NCBI GenBank assembly: GCA_033439255.1
Contig: CM065880.1
Location: forward strand, 1,488,001 to 1,552,000
Direction: 5' to 3'
DNA: 64,000 nucleotides
Origin: Hericium rajendrae
Taxonomy: Eukaryota > Basidiomycota > Agaricomycetes > Russulales > Hericiaceae
Positions within the stretch are counted from its first letter, which is position 1. The number at the start of each line of letters is the position of its first letter. Shown here piece after piece: positions 34,726 through 46,621 of this stretch. Under the pieces are notes generated by a model. That model saw nothing but the letters and a program-made list of their open reading frames with translations. It had not been told where the DNA came from and ran no database searches. The translations under genes were made by a program, and so were the position numbers.

Positions 34726-36906
34726 ATGAATACTCGGTCTCGCAGCAACAAGGACAAGGTCCTTGCTCTTCCTTCCACCCCTGTTCATAAGCCCAAGATG
34801 ACCGTTCAACCTTCGGCTCCCAAGGGACTCAGCCGAACATCATCTCTGGCTAGCTCACTAGGTTCTATGAACTCGTATGTCTTTATTTTGTGCAATTATA
34901 TGATTGGGCTAATGCTGTTGACAGTAGGAAGAGAGCTTTGGAAGAGCCAGCGTTCGAGTCCGATGAAGAGTACACTTATCTTTTTGGGATTTTGTTTCAT
35001 ACTTTTCTGACCATTTTGTGCGTAGGCCAGAGTTGCAGACTCCATTGACTACACGTTTTAAACGGATGGCTAAAGCAGATCGGTGAGTTTTTTTATCTTT
35101 TACTGTTCAGATATGCATTAACATAAGAATAAGAGAGCCTCTCAGCTTACGCAAAACATCAGAAACGACTAACAATAATGGAACTGCTTCTGCCCCAAAG
35201 AAACAGAAGATGAACGAGAAGTACGTATATGTTTTTTTTCATACATTTGCTTTCTTGATATTGTTGTCTTTGCAGAAAAGAGCGTACTTTGGTATCAGAT
35301 GATGAGTACGTGATTTTATTGCATTCTTCACATGCATAGTCCAAGCTTGCTTAGCTTTATAATTGTACTTGGCAGTCCATTTTCGATTAAGGAGGTTAAT
35401 CCTCAGAAGACGTATGTCGTACAGTTTTATCTGTAGAATGATTGCTGATTTGCCTACACATTATAGATCAAAGGATGTCTTTTTAGATGACGAAGCTGCT
35501 GACACTACAGATGCAATGGTTTCTGATGACGTGCAGAAGAGCACGGATGAAAACAAAGAGAATCAAGACAACATTGACTTGGACGTGATGGACAACAATC
35601 TGTATGTTATTGTCACATCTATTGGAATACTAAATCATTCTTCTTTCAGAATTCCAGAGGGCTGCAATGTCACCATTGCTACGTTGATTGATCCCCTTAT
35701 GACAATGTTTTACAAACAACTTCCCCCTCTAAAGTATGCTTGATTTTTGTTGTAAGCTTTTCCAAATGACTTACGACTCTTTTTTCTTATAGCACGTCTA
35801 CTAGTCTGATTGGTGGCAGTGTAGATGTCATGACCTATGCAGTTAGTCGTCTGACAGATGATGCCTACGGTAACATTACACTCGAGTAAGTTTATTGTTC
35901 AACTCATTTCATCATACAATATATTAATAGGGTATGTGCACAGCTATCTCCTTCAGATTATCACATTTCAGGAGAACCGATCTTTGAATTTGATGAATCC
36001 CTCTCGTGCAGATCCAAGTGACTTTGTTGCTATGCCTTTAGGCACCGGCCATGCTATTGCATTCAAGGACGGAAATAAAAGCACAGCCTTGTGTCTCACC
36101 GTTGGATTTGTTGTAGATTCTCATCTAGCCAATGCACGGGTGCTGGAAAGCAGTATGTTCTTTATTGTTATCATCTCTTGTATGCAATTTGACTATCTTA
36201 TTTTAGATGGACGTCAGATCAAAGAGCTCTATGTCTCTCCCTTGAGCATGGAATGGGAAAGGGCTTTGGCATTCTACGGCCTGGTCTTTCAGAAGTCCAA
36301 GCTAAGCATATACTGCATGAACAATGCACTTCCTTTTTCAACTGCGATGAGTCCGGTTGCACCTTCTTCCTCCAAAAAGAAATCTCAGTCATCCGGCAAG
36401 TTTTGCCCATTATCTTTATCAACCTGAGATACTAAGTGGAACTATACATTAGGCTCCAAGGAGTTGGCCACTCCGTCTTCCAAGTCACGAGACAAGTGGT
36501 CCAATGTTAGCCCAGCTTCTCAGGCTACAGGGACCGATGCCACATTCAAGATGGGGATCAAAGGAATGAGTAAGAGAGCCATTCCGGTGTCCTATGATGG
36601 TAAGTGCGTCTATCTTGTTGTTTTCATCAACTAACTCCGTCTTTTTGTTATACAGTTCCAGTGTGGGACTGCACCGCACTTTACAAGCGTATTGGTGATG
36701 GAGGATCTGTTGACCGAGGAGATCCATCTCTTTTGTTCGGTAGAGCTCATACGCATTCTGAGGTCAAGGTGATTCAGGATGATTTGCATGCTGGAGATGT
36801 AGTTGCGATTATTCATACCACATCCCATTGGATGAAAGGCGATTTCTCCAACCTTAGTCTTAACATCCAGGGTGTCTACTTGCTTGCTCGCGAAAAGGAG
36901 GATTAA
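34726..36906 (+). CDS. Unknown spliced protein, about 13 exons
   Basis: Start ATG 34726 (MNTRSRSNKDKVLALP). A Ser/Lys-rich N-terminus is built from several very short exons, most ending in Asp/Glu codons just before GTACG or GTATG donors. Later exons read IPEGCNVTIATLIDPLMTMF, GSVDVMTYAVSRLTDDAYGN, DFVAMPLGTGHAIAFKDGNK, ALCLTVGFVVDSHLANARVL, ELYVSPLSMEWERALAFYGL and VWDCTALYKRIGDGGSVDRG, ending LLAREKED. All joins can be made in frame; one (SSG to SKELATP near 36393) seems to use a GC-AG intron. No known domain is recognised. Intact reading through so many introns argues that the gene is, or was recently, under selection. Confidence 0.6.
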
Positions 36907-37018
36907 TATATTACTTAGTAGAAGCGTTGAAATTCTAAAATCTTTGTTTTGACTTTTATATTAGGACTCAAATATATCTTTTTAATTATGCATCATTGCG
37001 TGTGATTGAAAAAAAAAT
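36907..37018. other. 3' flank of unknown gene and start of Helitron H2
   Basis: Short AT-rich spacer. The exact 5' base of the Helitron cannot be fixed. Confidence 0.4.
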
Positions 37019-37024
37019 TCAATT

Positions 37025-37054
37025 GGATTCTATCGCTATTGAGCGATAGAATCC
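37025..37054. other. Perfect 13-bp hairpin at Helitron 5' end
   Basis: GGATTCTATCGCT, loop ATTG, AGCGATAGAATCC. Smaller relatives have CGATTC-CTTA-GAATCG at the equivalent place. It may be a recognition structure for the Rep nuclease. Confidence 0.6.
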
Positions 37055-38822
37055 CATAAACGAGGTAGAGATCCTTGCTTAGACCATCGCCTTAGTGCTA
37101 TTATTTGCTATATTTGTGGTGAGTTCTTTGATGATATATTTAGATAAGGACCACTCCAATTGCTACGTGCAGCTAACATTGGCCAAAGTGCCTGTATCAA
37201 AGTGTACAAATAATTGGGCCAAGGTGCTCGCACTACAAAAATTACATGTTATGACGTGCTTAATTTTAATATTGCTATTATGCATAACCGAAGCCAAATT
37301 GAGCAGACAAAAGTCCTTCTTTATTGAATGGATATCATCTTATAAAGATAGTATATCATACAACACACAAGATAGTATGAAAAGTAATATCTTGTTGTCA
37401 ATAAATATCAAAAAGCCACAAATGTTAGGTGGTTCTACTACAAAGGCAACTTGGTCATATGATGAAATCTCAGACTTTATACAAGGAGATGCTATATTTC
37501 ATAATAACACATCTTGGAACTTCGTTTCTCATAGTGAAGATTTAATACCAGCAGCTAATGATATGATTATAACTTCTATTCCAATTTCCAAGCTGACTAG
37601 GCTCACAAAAAGTGCTATTATTAATATATGCTGTCAACATAAGATACAAGCAAACAATCAAAATATGTTGCAAGACTTGCAAAATAAATTGAACAATCAT
37701 AGCTGTAAGACAGAAAATTGTCAACAATATTTCACATTGTTTAAACTTGCTAAAAATAAAAATAGCATAAAATGTAAAAAATATAGAAAAAATACAAAGA
37801 AGGTCCAGCAAGATGAATCATGTTTTCCTCCAAGTCCTCCTTCAAAAACACTTATTGAAGATATTGTTTCTGAATACTGTAATGATATACAATCAAATAT
37901 GATATTGGAGAGCTTATGTAGTGTCTGTGGTCTTTTGACTTCACTTCAACATCTGACAGATCTGTCTGAACATGATTTAGACTTGTCTATCCTTGAAACT
38001 GACAATATTTTCATTGCAAGGCAGGAAAGACACATGTCATCAGATATAATACAATCTTATAAAGGACCCTTACTTGATAAACACTCACAAAGCATCTGTA
38101 ATATTTGTCTTCAAGAGTAAAAAAGAGAAAGATACCAAAACATGCTCTAATCAATGGCAATTGGATAGGTGAGATTCCAGAGCAGCTACAGAATCTCAGC
38201 TGGACAGAAAAGATGCTTATCTCAAGGGTGTGTCACAACCGATGCATTGTATGCGTGCACAAGTCTGGCTTACACAAAATGTCAGCAAATGCAGTTTTTT
38301 TCTCTACTCCTATGCCTAAGATATATGCAAAGCTTCCACCTAGCCTTGATGAATTAGATGAAGTTATGGCATTTGTTTATATAGGTCAAACTCAGCCTAC
38401 AGAAAAAGAATTTAAGCAAACGCCTCTTTTGGTTCGAAGAAACAAAGTTGCTCATGCTTTAGAATGGCTTAAGCTTAATCATATTGATTATGCTGACTTG
38501 GATATATCTTATGAGAATCTGAACACATATCCAGAAGACATTCCTCCTGTAGTTGTAGAGTGCAAAATTTCAGATGATGCTATTGAGTCTGGAATGATGT
38601 CGGTGTCTGATGAACCTCTTCAAGGTGTAGAGTCTGGAAAATGTCCCTTTATTGTACATGGTTTGATAGGTGGAGATTTGGAGAAAAAGACTACTCAACA
38701 GCTTAGAGCAATTGCTTTACAGCATATGAGAGGCAAGAACAACAGAGCTTTAGGAGTTGGACAAGCTGCAAATCCAGAGTCAATATATAACAATCCTCAG
38801 CTTCATCAGCAATTCGGTTGAA

Positions 38823-39114
38823 CCCTGACGCCCTGACGGCCCTGACAGCTTTAGCAGCTATAATACTTAAGCTCAATATATTGTTAAAACACTCGTACAG
38901 CCGGTAGCATCAAATATAGTTGATGTCTATGATTATGGCTAAACTTACGCACTCAGAGTTGCCAGCCTGACAGCCCTGGAGATGAGAATTTGGGCATGAA
39001 ATTCTCACCCTGACCATGCTTTGGGCATAGATGAAGCCTGGAGACTGAATCGCACTGACACGTCCTGACTGCACTGAAAGTTACCATATATGGTAACCGT
39101 CAGTGCGCTCAGGG
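38823..39114. mobile_element. 292-bp insertion with CCCTGA inverted ends
   Basis: It interrupts RepHel between NNPQLHQQF and ITDVYPQIFPW. The left end CCCTGACGCCCTGACGG and the complement of the right end CCCTGAGCGCACTGACGG are similar inverted repeats. Inside lies a perfect 18-bp palindrome (GTTACCATATATGGTAAC). No clear target duplication is seen. It is unrelated to the CATCAGG families. Confidence 0.55.
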
Positions 39115-39835
39115 CATCTGCCTAATTACTGATGTTTATCCTCAAATATTTCCATGGCTATTTCCATATGGCCTAGGGGGTGTTGGCAATAGCAATGGCA
39201 GTGTAAAAATCTCTGATCATGCAAGAAAAAATGATCTATTGATGTACCATGACAAAAGATTTCAATATGAGGCTATGTTTCCCTTGGTCTGTATCAATCA
39301 CGATCAAATCAAAGAGAGTACAACAGGTGGTTACCTTTTGGCCAAAAAAGCCAATTTTTCCAATATAGCAGATAGACTCATGTCAGTGAATCCAGAAGTT
39401 CTGAGTCAACTTATAGATAGATTGGCTGAGGGAGAAAGAGTACAACCAGAGACAGATGAGGAAAAACTCTGTTATCAAATTATCAATGATTTGGACCATG
39501 TTGCTCATCATGTACAAGGTTCAAAGACAGGTCGCAAATATATGAGAAATGAGATCTGGTCTCTTATATCATATTTGGGTGCTCCGTCTTGGTTTATTAC
39601 ATTTGCACCAGCAGATCTTAAACATCCTATCTGTTTGTATTTTGCTGACAAAGACATAAGATTCTATCCAAAGCTTTATGGAAAGGATGAGCAGTTTCGT
39701 CTTATTGCTAGCAATCCTGTAGCAGGTGCCAGGTTTTTCAAACTCATGGTGGACTTGTTTATCAAACATGTATTGAGATTCAATGACAAAAGAAGAGGAT
39801 TGTATGGTAAGACTGCTGGATACTACATCAGGAAG

Positions 39836-40406
39836 GTTGACAACTTTCTGATTGACCTGACAATTTCTAACCCTACTGACAGCTCCTGATTGACCTGATC
39901 CACCTGAAAGCAATCTTGAGAAGCAAATATCTGATCAGACTTTTACATTCAAGAAAAGACATTTATTGTCAGATATATAAGTTTGTAATCTCTAACTAAT
40001 AGATATAACAAAATCTCTGATATCTGAAATTTTCTAAATCTGAGAGTGTCTGATCTGAGATTTTTTTCAAATCTGGAGGTCAAATATCTGAAAATTATCT
40101 GCAACTGTCTGAGAGCATCTGATGGTGTCTGACACTGTCTGATCCATCTGACTGATATTTGACCTCCAGATTTAAAATCAGTCACTCTCAGATTTTCAAA
40201 AATTTTAGATATCAAAGATTTTGATATATCTATTAGTTAGAGATTAAAAACTTATATATCTGACAATAAATGTCTTTTCTTGAATGTAAAAGTCTGATCA
40301 GATATTTGCTTCTCAAGATTGCTTTCAGGTGGATCAGGTCAATCAGAAGCTGTCAGTAGGGTTAGAAATTGTCAGGTCAATCAGAAAGTTGTCAACCTTC
40401 CTGATG
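39836..40406. mobile_element. 571-bp CATCAGG MITE (family B), TSD TA
   Basis: It is flanked by TA on both sides (39834-39835 and 40407-40408). Its middle is in the opposite orientation to the 581-bp copies. It splits the Rep domain just before the HUH motif. The TIRs fuse open frames on both sides by chance. Confidence 0.9.
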
Positions 40407-42782
40407 TATGGAACTGTGGAACAACAAGGTCGTTTAAGCCTTCATTTGCATACTATGATCTGGATTCAAGATTGTTTGTCACCTCAGGAAATTAGAGATA
40501 GAATTTTAGACCCTACTTCAGAGTTTCAAAAGGAGATGATTAGATACTTAGAAAGTTGTCATCAAGGAGAATTTATAGATAGCACTATGGCAAAAGTAGA
40601 AAATGACATGATACAACAAGTAGAAAAGGATGTACACTATGTTGAACCAACTCAAGTTTTACCAGAAGCTCCACCCAAACCATGCAAAATACATGTAAAA
40701 AAAGATGATGTACCTTTAGTATCAAGCTTTGAAGTGGAGCATAATACAAATGAATATGTAATGGATTGCAGCAATTGTCAAGAAACATGTTCATGGTGGA
40801 CACATTTTAAAAAGAGAGTCAATGAACTTTTATATTTGTCTAATGTTCACAGTTGCGATAAAGGAGGTTGCAAGAATAAAAAATATGACAGTTGCAAAGC
40901 TCGTTTTCCAAGAGACACATATCTAGCTTCTTTAATAGACAAGGACAGTGGTAGCATTATCATGAAAAAAGGAGAGGCCATGCTCAATACATTTTCCACA
41001 CCTTTAACATATCTTTTGGGATGTAATACAGATGTAACTAGTATGCTTTCAGGAACTGCCATTAAGTCTATTGTTGCATATATTACTGACTACATTATCA
41101 AGTCACCTTTAAATACTCATGTCATGTTTCAAGCTATTCGCAGTGTATTTGATAAAAATACTACTTATATTGGTGGTGACAGCTCTAGACAAGAAAAAGC
41201 AAGAAAGTTAATAGTTCAGATAGTAAATTCTTTGACTGTAAAATTAGAAATGGGATCTCCCATGGCATGTATGTATCTTTTGTCTCATCCAGATCACTAC
41301 ACAAGTCACTTGTTCAAGGTTTTCTTTTGGAGTACATATGTAAAACAAGTGAGCCAAGATTGGAATCAAATTGATGATTTTCATGAAAATGTTCCTGATA
41401 AAGTGATACTAAATCAAATTCGAGGAAAGTTAGTAGGCTTGTCTCCAATTCTTGATTATATGTATAGACCAAAAGAACTAAGTGATGTGACTTTATATGA
41501 TTGGATACGTCTATATGAAAAAAGGCCATTGAGTGGACTAAAAAAATCAAAATCATATTCCTCAAGTAAAAAATCACAGTCTAAGGATGAATACATCTTA
41601 GATATGAATGTGGATGATACTGAAAAAATGGACATTGATGTGAAAGAAGAAGAGAAAAAGAGAAAAGAGATAGAATATGAAGAGGAGGAGAACAATGACT
41701 ATGTATATACTGATGAAGAAGAAGAGGATGAAGAAGAGTATGATCCAAATGATAAGGATTATGATCCAAAAAATCATAATCAAGATACAAAGAAAAAAAT
41801 AGTACCAAAAATGTTATTTATTGAGCCTCATCCTCAATTAAAAAGTCATTATATTCATAAATTTGATGAGAGCAAAAGTAAAGTGCCAAACTTCACTGGA
41901 GGTCCTTTGCCCAGAAGGGATAAAGGAAATAGAGAGGAGTATTGTCAGACTATGCTTATATTATTCAAGCCTTGGAGATCTGGTCTGGATCTCAAAAAAG
42001 AACAGTCATGGGATGATGCATTTGAGAATTACAAGTTTACTTCTCGACAAAAGCAGGTGATGGATTTTTTTCAAATCAAATATGAATGCAATGATGCTAG
42101 AGATGATTTTTCTGCACAACGAAAACAACAAGCACTGAATGATAGCTTTGGTGATAAAATCTTTGCCACATTTCAGCATGAGCTTGATGGTCAACATGAT
42201 GAAGATGAAGCAACTGCCAACTGGGGTGTTGATAGTCTTACAGAAAAGCTTCAAGAAGAATGGGATGATATAGGCAAAAAACAACAAAAAAGACTGACAG
42301 ATATGTATGAGATGCATAAAGTTATTCAAGGTACTGGATGGTTAAATCCAAGTAAAGTAGAGCAGACAGAAAATGCTGTTGATGAGAATGTCATGTTATC
42401 CAAGTCTCAAAAGGAATGGAAAGCAACTCTAGCACGAGAAAAAGATATTATTTTGGCCAAAAGAGATCTTGAAGCTAGCAATGCAGAAAAGAATAATGAT
42501 ACTTCCTATGGAGATCCTTATAATGTAAATGAAGTCAAGTTGGTGAGTAAAGCATATTTAGATTACAATTATCATCCAAAAAATCCAGAGGATAGATTAA
42601 ACATTGATGAAATAGCTAAGACATTCACACTAAATGTTGAGCAATCAAGAGCATTCAAAATTATTGCAAATCATGCTGTGACTCCACAGTCTGAGCAGCT
42701 CAAGATGTATTTAGGGGGTATGGCTGGCACAGGCAAGTCACAAGTCATCAAAGCTATGATCAAGTTTTTTGAGCAGAGACAA

Positions 42783-43363
42783 CATCAGGAAGGTTGACAA
42801 CTTTCTGATTGACCTGACAATTTCTAACCCTACTGACAGCTTCTGATTGACCTGATCCACCTGAAAGCAATCTTGGGAAGCAAATATCTGATCAGACTTT
42901 TACATTCAAGAAAAGACATTTATTGTCAGATATATAAGTTTTTAATCTCTAACTAATAGATATATCAAAATCTTTGATATCTGAAATTTTTGAAAATCTG
43001 AGAGTGTCTGATTTCAAATCTGGAGGTCAAATATCAGTCAGATGGATCAGACAGTGTCAGACACCATCAGATGCTCTCAGACAGTTGCAGATAATTTTCA
43101 GATATTTGACCTCCAGATTTGAAAAAAATCTCAGATCAGACACTCTCAGATTTAGAAAATTTCAGATATCAGAGATTTTGTTATATCTATTAGTTAGAGA
43201 TTACAAACTTATATATCTGGCAATAAATGTCTTTACTTAAATGTAAAAGTTTGATCAGATATTTGCCTATTAAGATTGCTTTCAGGTGGATCAGGTCAAT
43301 CAGGAGCTGTCAGTAGGGTTAGAAATTGTCAGGTCAATCAGAAAGTTGTCAACCTTCCTGATG
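42783..43363. mobile_element. 581-bp CATCAGG MITE (family B), TSD AA
   Basis: The uninterrupted site is present in H1 near 4375 (GAGACAAGAGTC on minus), proving a 2-bp AA duplication. It lies just after Walker A. Same length as 15537-16117. Confidence 0.92.
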
Positions 43364-46019
43364 AAGAGTCTTACAAATTTTTAATCATGGCACCTACGGG
43401 AGCTGCAGCAGCTTTGATAGGAGGATCGACATACCATTCTATGTTAGCTATCAATAAATTTCAACCAGAAGGAGGCAAAGGTGTATCTACTCTGGCTGAT
43501 ATTCGTACTAGGCTTCAACATGTTCAGTACATCTTTTTAGATGAGGTGTCTATGGTAGATTGCAATAGTTTATACAATATCAGTGCCCAAATGAGCAGTG
43601 CACTTAAAGTAGAAGATCAGCCTTTTGGAGGTGTAAACATCATTCTTGCTGGTGACTTTGCTCAACTGCCTCCTCCTGCTAATAGTGCCTTGTACAGCCA
43701 AGATGTAGATACTGTAATTCACACTACTCATTCTCATCTAAAACAAAAGGCTTGTTTAGGAAAAGCATTATGGCATCAGTTTGTGACTGTGGTAATTTTA
43801 AGACAGAATATGCGCCAAAAAACACAGACACCTGATGATGCTAGATTCAGAAGAGCTTTAGAAAATATGAGATACAAATATTGTACAGAAGATGATATCA
43901 ACCTTCTTAGATCTAGAATTACAGGACCTGGGGCCAATAGACCCAACATTGCAGATCCTCAATTTCGAAATGTATCTATCATTACATCATTCAATATTCA
44001 GAGAGATGAAATTAATGAAGCAGGAACAATTCGATGTGGAATAGAGTCCAGCCAAAAGCTTGTACACTTTTATTCTATAGATAGATGGCATAAGGCTGAT
44101 GAATCTTTGTCAAGTAAAAAGAAAAAAAAATATGTATAGTGATCCTATAAGAGCAAACAATCAAATTCACGTTACCTTGCAAAGAAAACTATGGGAGTTA
44201 ATTCCATCTATGACCAAACACTATGCAGGAAAATTATCTTTGTGTATAGGAATGCCTGTCATGCTCAAACACAATGAAGCAACTGAGATGTGTGTTACCA
44301 ATGGAGCTGAAGGTGTGGTCGTAGGATGGAAGTGTCATACTGGTATTGATGATAAGCTTGTGTTAGATGTAGTCTTTGTGAGATTGACTTGTGCACCTAA
44401 GCCAGTGCAACTCACAGGGCTGCCTCTTAATGTTGTTCCTATCTCCAGAGTTGAAGAGAAAATCAAATGCTTTATGCCCAATGATAAAGAAATATGGATT
44501 AGTAGATCTCAGATTCCTATCCTACCTAACTTTTCAATGACAGACTATGCTTCTCAAGGAAGAACACGACCATTCAATGTTGTTGATATTCAAAATTGTA
44601 AGGACCAAAGAGGAGTTTATACTGCTCTCTCACGAAGCTCAAGTATTGCTGGAACAGCCATTCTTCAGCAGTTTAATACTGACAAAATTAAAGGAAGACT
44701 CCCTGGATATCTAAGATCAGAATTTAGAGAGCTTGAGCTATTAGATGAAATAACTTGTCTTCAATATTACAAAAAACTTCCTGCAATCATTGATGCTCCT
44801 ACTAGAGCAGCTCGCATCCAGCAGTATCAAATGTGGAAAGGAGTTGACTATGTCCCACCAAATGTGCCTGCTCCACTCAAATGGACAAAATCAGATCCTT
44901 TTGAACTTCTTCATAACACAAAGAATGCAGAATGGACAATTTTAGTCAAACAAAAGACTAATACAATTAATAAAAATAGTATAGAGGAGCCTGATAATCT
45001 TAAGAAAAGAAAGCTTGTAACATTTGAAGAGAAGCCAGATAGCTTTGATACGGCAAATGGAACAAAAGCATTAGATCAGGTTAGTAAAGAAGCTGCTGAT
45101 AAAAGAAAGATAAAAAAACAAAAAACAAGTGGTACTTCAAAGGTAAAAGTTTCTTCTCCTATTGGATTGAAATGGTGTGGTCAAACTTGGAGCTGTGCAT
45201 ATGATACATTGTTTACCATCCTTTATCATATTTTTAGGACAAAAAGAGATCTTTGGGAAGATCACTTAGCAAATTTGAACAATTACTGTAGTACATTGAA
45301 TAATGAATGGACTCACTTGGAACATTCTGACTTTGAGTTAGTAAGAAAAAATGTTAGAGCTTTGCTCACACAATTTGACCCTATCAAATTTCCTAATACA
45401 CAAGGAGTGGGAACTGATATCAGAGAGTTAACCTCTGTTATACTTGCATGTCAAACAGATGTAGGATATGTAGAAGACAATTGTACATCTTGTGAGTATT
45501 CTGTGACTGAAAATGTTCATAATCTTGTATGGCATATTTCTAGCTTGTCTGCAAACTCAAATACTGCTAGTGAATTAGGAAAAATTATGAATGGAATTAG
45601 TATGAAAAAATGCCCTCAGTGCAATAGTGCACTTCATACTACTACTGTTTTTACCAACAACAGTCCACCATTGATAGCAGTAGAACTTGACTATCACAAC
45701 ATTAAAATAAATCACTCATTTACCATGAAGCATCATACAAATAATGAAAAGACATCATTCAAACTAGTGGCTATAGTGTATTTTGGAGATGTTCATTTTA
45801 CTGCAAGAATTATTGACAAAGGAAAAAGAATCTGGTACTATGATGGAGTAACTACTGGTAGGCAATGTGAGTTTGAAGGTATGCTGTCAGGTTTTGATAA
45901 TTTGCATTATGCAAAAGAGCGAGAAGCAAGTTTACTTATTTATGCACCTTAATGACTAAATAAATAAATAAAAAAGGAATCGTCTTGCCGTGCGAAGCAT
46001 CGGCCCTCTCCCCCCAAGT

Positions 46020-46197
46020 TCTGATTGCAGATAGGCAAATCTGAGACAATCTGATGGTCAAATATTCTGAGATTATGTGCAGCTATCTGAAAGCATCTGA
46101 TGCTCTCTGATTCTATCTGATTCTACCTGATTCATCTGATTCATCTGAGATCAGATAAATCAGATACCCTCAGACACTCTCAGATTGCTCTCAGACT
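46020..46197. repeat. TCTGAT-rich segment, left part of a CATCAGG-type element
   Basis: Dense TCTGAT/ATCAGA words lie between the Helitron 3' end and the gypsy 5' LTR. Its continuation is probably 56809-56852, because the gypsy target duplication AGACT joins the two. Confidence 0.55.
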
Positions 46198-46621
46198 TGT
46201 CACAGATCGCTCCATTTCTCTCTGCCTTCTTCTCTGCCATCAAGGCATTGCGTCGGTCATGTGCTCCAGCAGCCCCATCACATGTTCACTTCCTCACATG
46301 ACCTGGGGCTATCCTTCACCCATGCTCTTGTTCCCCTTTGGGACATCCTATTGTTCTCCCTCCCATTGTTCTCCTTTTGGCCACCATTGTTCTCACTCTA
46401 TTGTTCGACCTGTTATGGTGTCCATTGTTCTTTTTCCCATTGTCGTCCCAGTACTTATAGGCTCCCTGTCGCTCGCCTATTTCCCTAAATTGTCCATTTC
46501 ATCTGTACCGTACTGTATCTCCAATACAGGTCACTGCACTGCTAGTCGCTCTCTGCTCTCTCGCTCCCATCATCGCTGGTGACTTGGGTGGTTCTCTGCT
46601 GTCTACGACCGAGTCTTGACA
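46198..46621 (+). repeat. 5' LTR of the gypsy element
   Basis: 424 bp, begins TGTCACAGATC, ends GAGTCTTGACA. It matches 56385-56808 apart from about 13 transitions. Confidence 0.92.

Larger units (their letters stand above)
37095..45952 (+). pseudogene. Helitron RepHel protein with USP-like C-terminal domain (H2)
   Basis: Order seen: N-terminal region; DUF6570-like part (IPKHALINGNWIGEIPEQL, WTEKMLISRVCHNRC); Helitron-like N domain (FPWLFPYGLGG, SLISYLGAPSWFITFAPAD); HUH motif (GRLSLHLHTM, His at 40443 and 40449); two-tyrosine motif (VAYITDYIIK, about 41.08 kb); acidic linker; Pif1 helicase with Walker A (GMAGTGKS, 42726-42740), DEVSMVD (43540), GDFAQLPPPA, YASQGRT and YTALSRS; then a C-terminal domain with WCGQTWSCAYDTLF (about 45.17 kb) and VHFTARIID (45.79 kb). 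Rep nicks and rejoins single strands, and the helicase unwinds. Breaks: a frame change near 38118, an insertion at 38823, two MITEs, and one extra A in the run near 44122 (9 A here, 8 in H1). All key catalytic residues remain readable. Stop at 45952. Confidence 0.85.
37019..46019 (+). mobile_element. Helitron H2, nearly full length
   Basis: The 5' side starts near a 13-bp perfect hairpin at 37025-37054. The 3' side has the GCCGTGC-GAA-GCATCGGC hairpin at 45987-46004 and ends CCCCCAAGT at 46019, as in H1. A subterminal word GGAATCG before the 3' hairpin and its complement at the 5' ends of the small relatives form short subterminal inverted repeats, a layout known for Helentron-like elements. 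Three later insertions lie inside (38823-39114, 39836-40406, 42783-43363). Base composition is strongly AT-rich, unlike the gypsy element to its right. Confidence 0.75.

Noticed and set aside
15728-43240. Near-identical 88-residue open frames at 15728, 39949 (minus) and 42974
   Set aside because: They lie wholly inside the long inverted arms of family-B MITEs and have no start context or domain; similarity reflects the MITE, not a protein.
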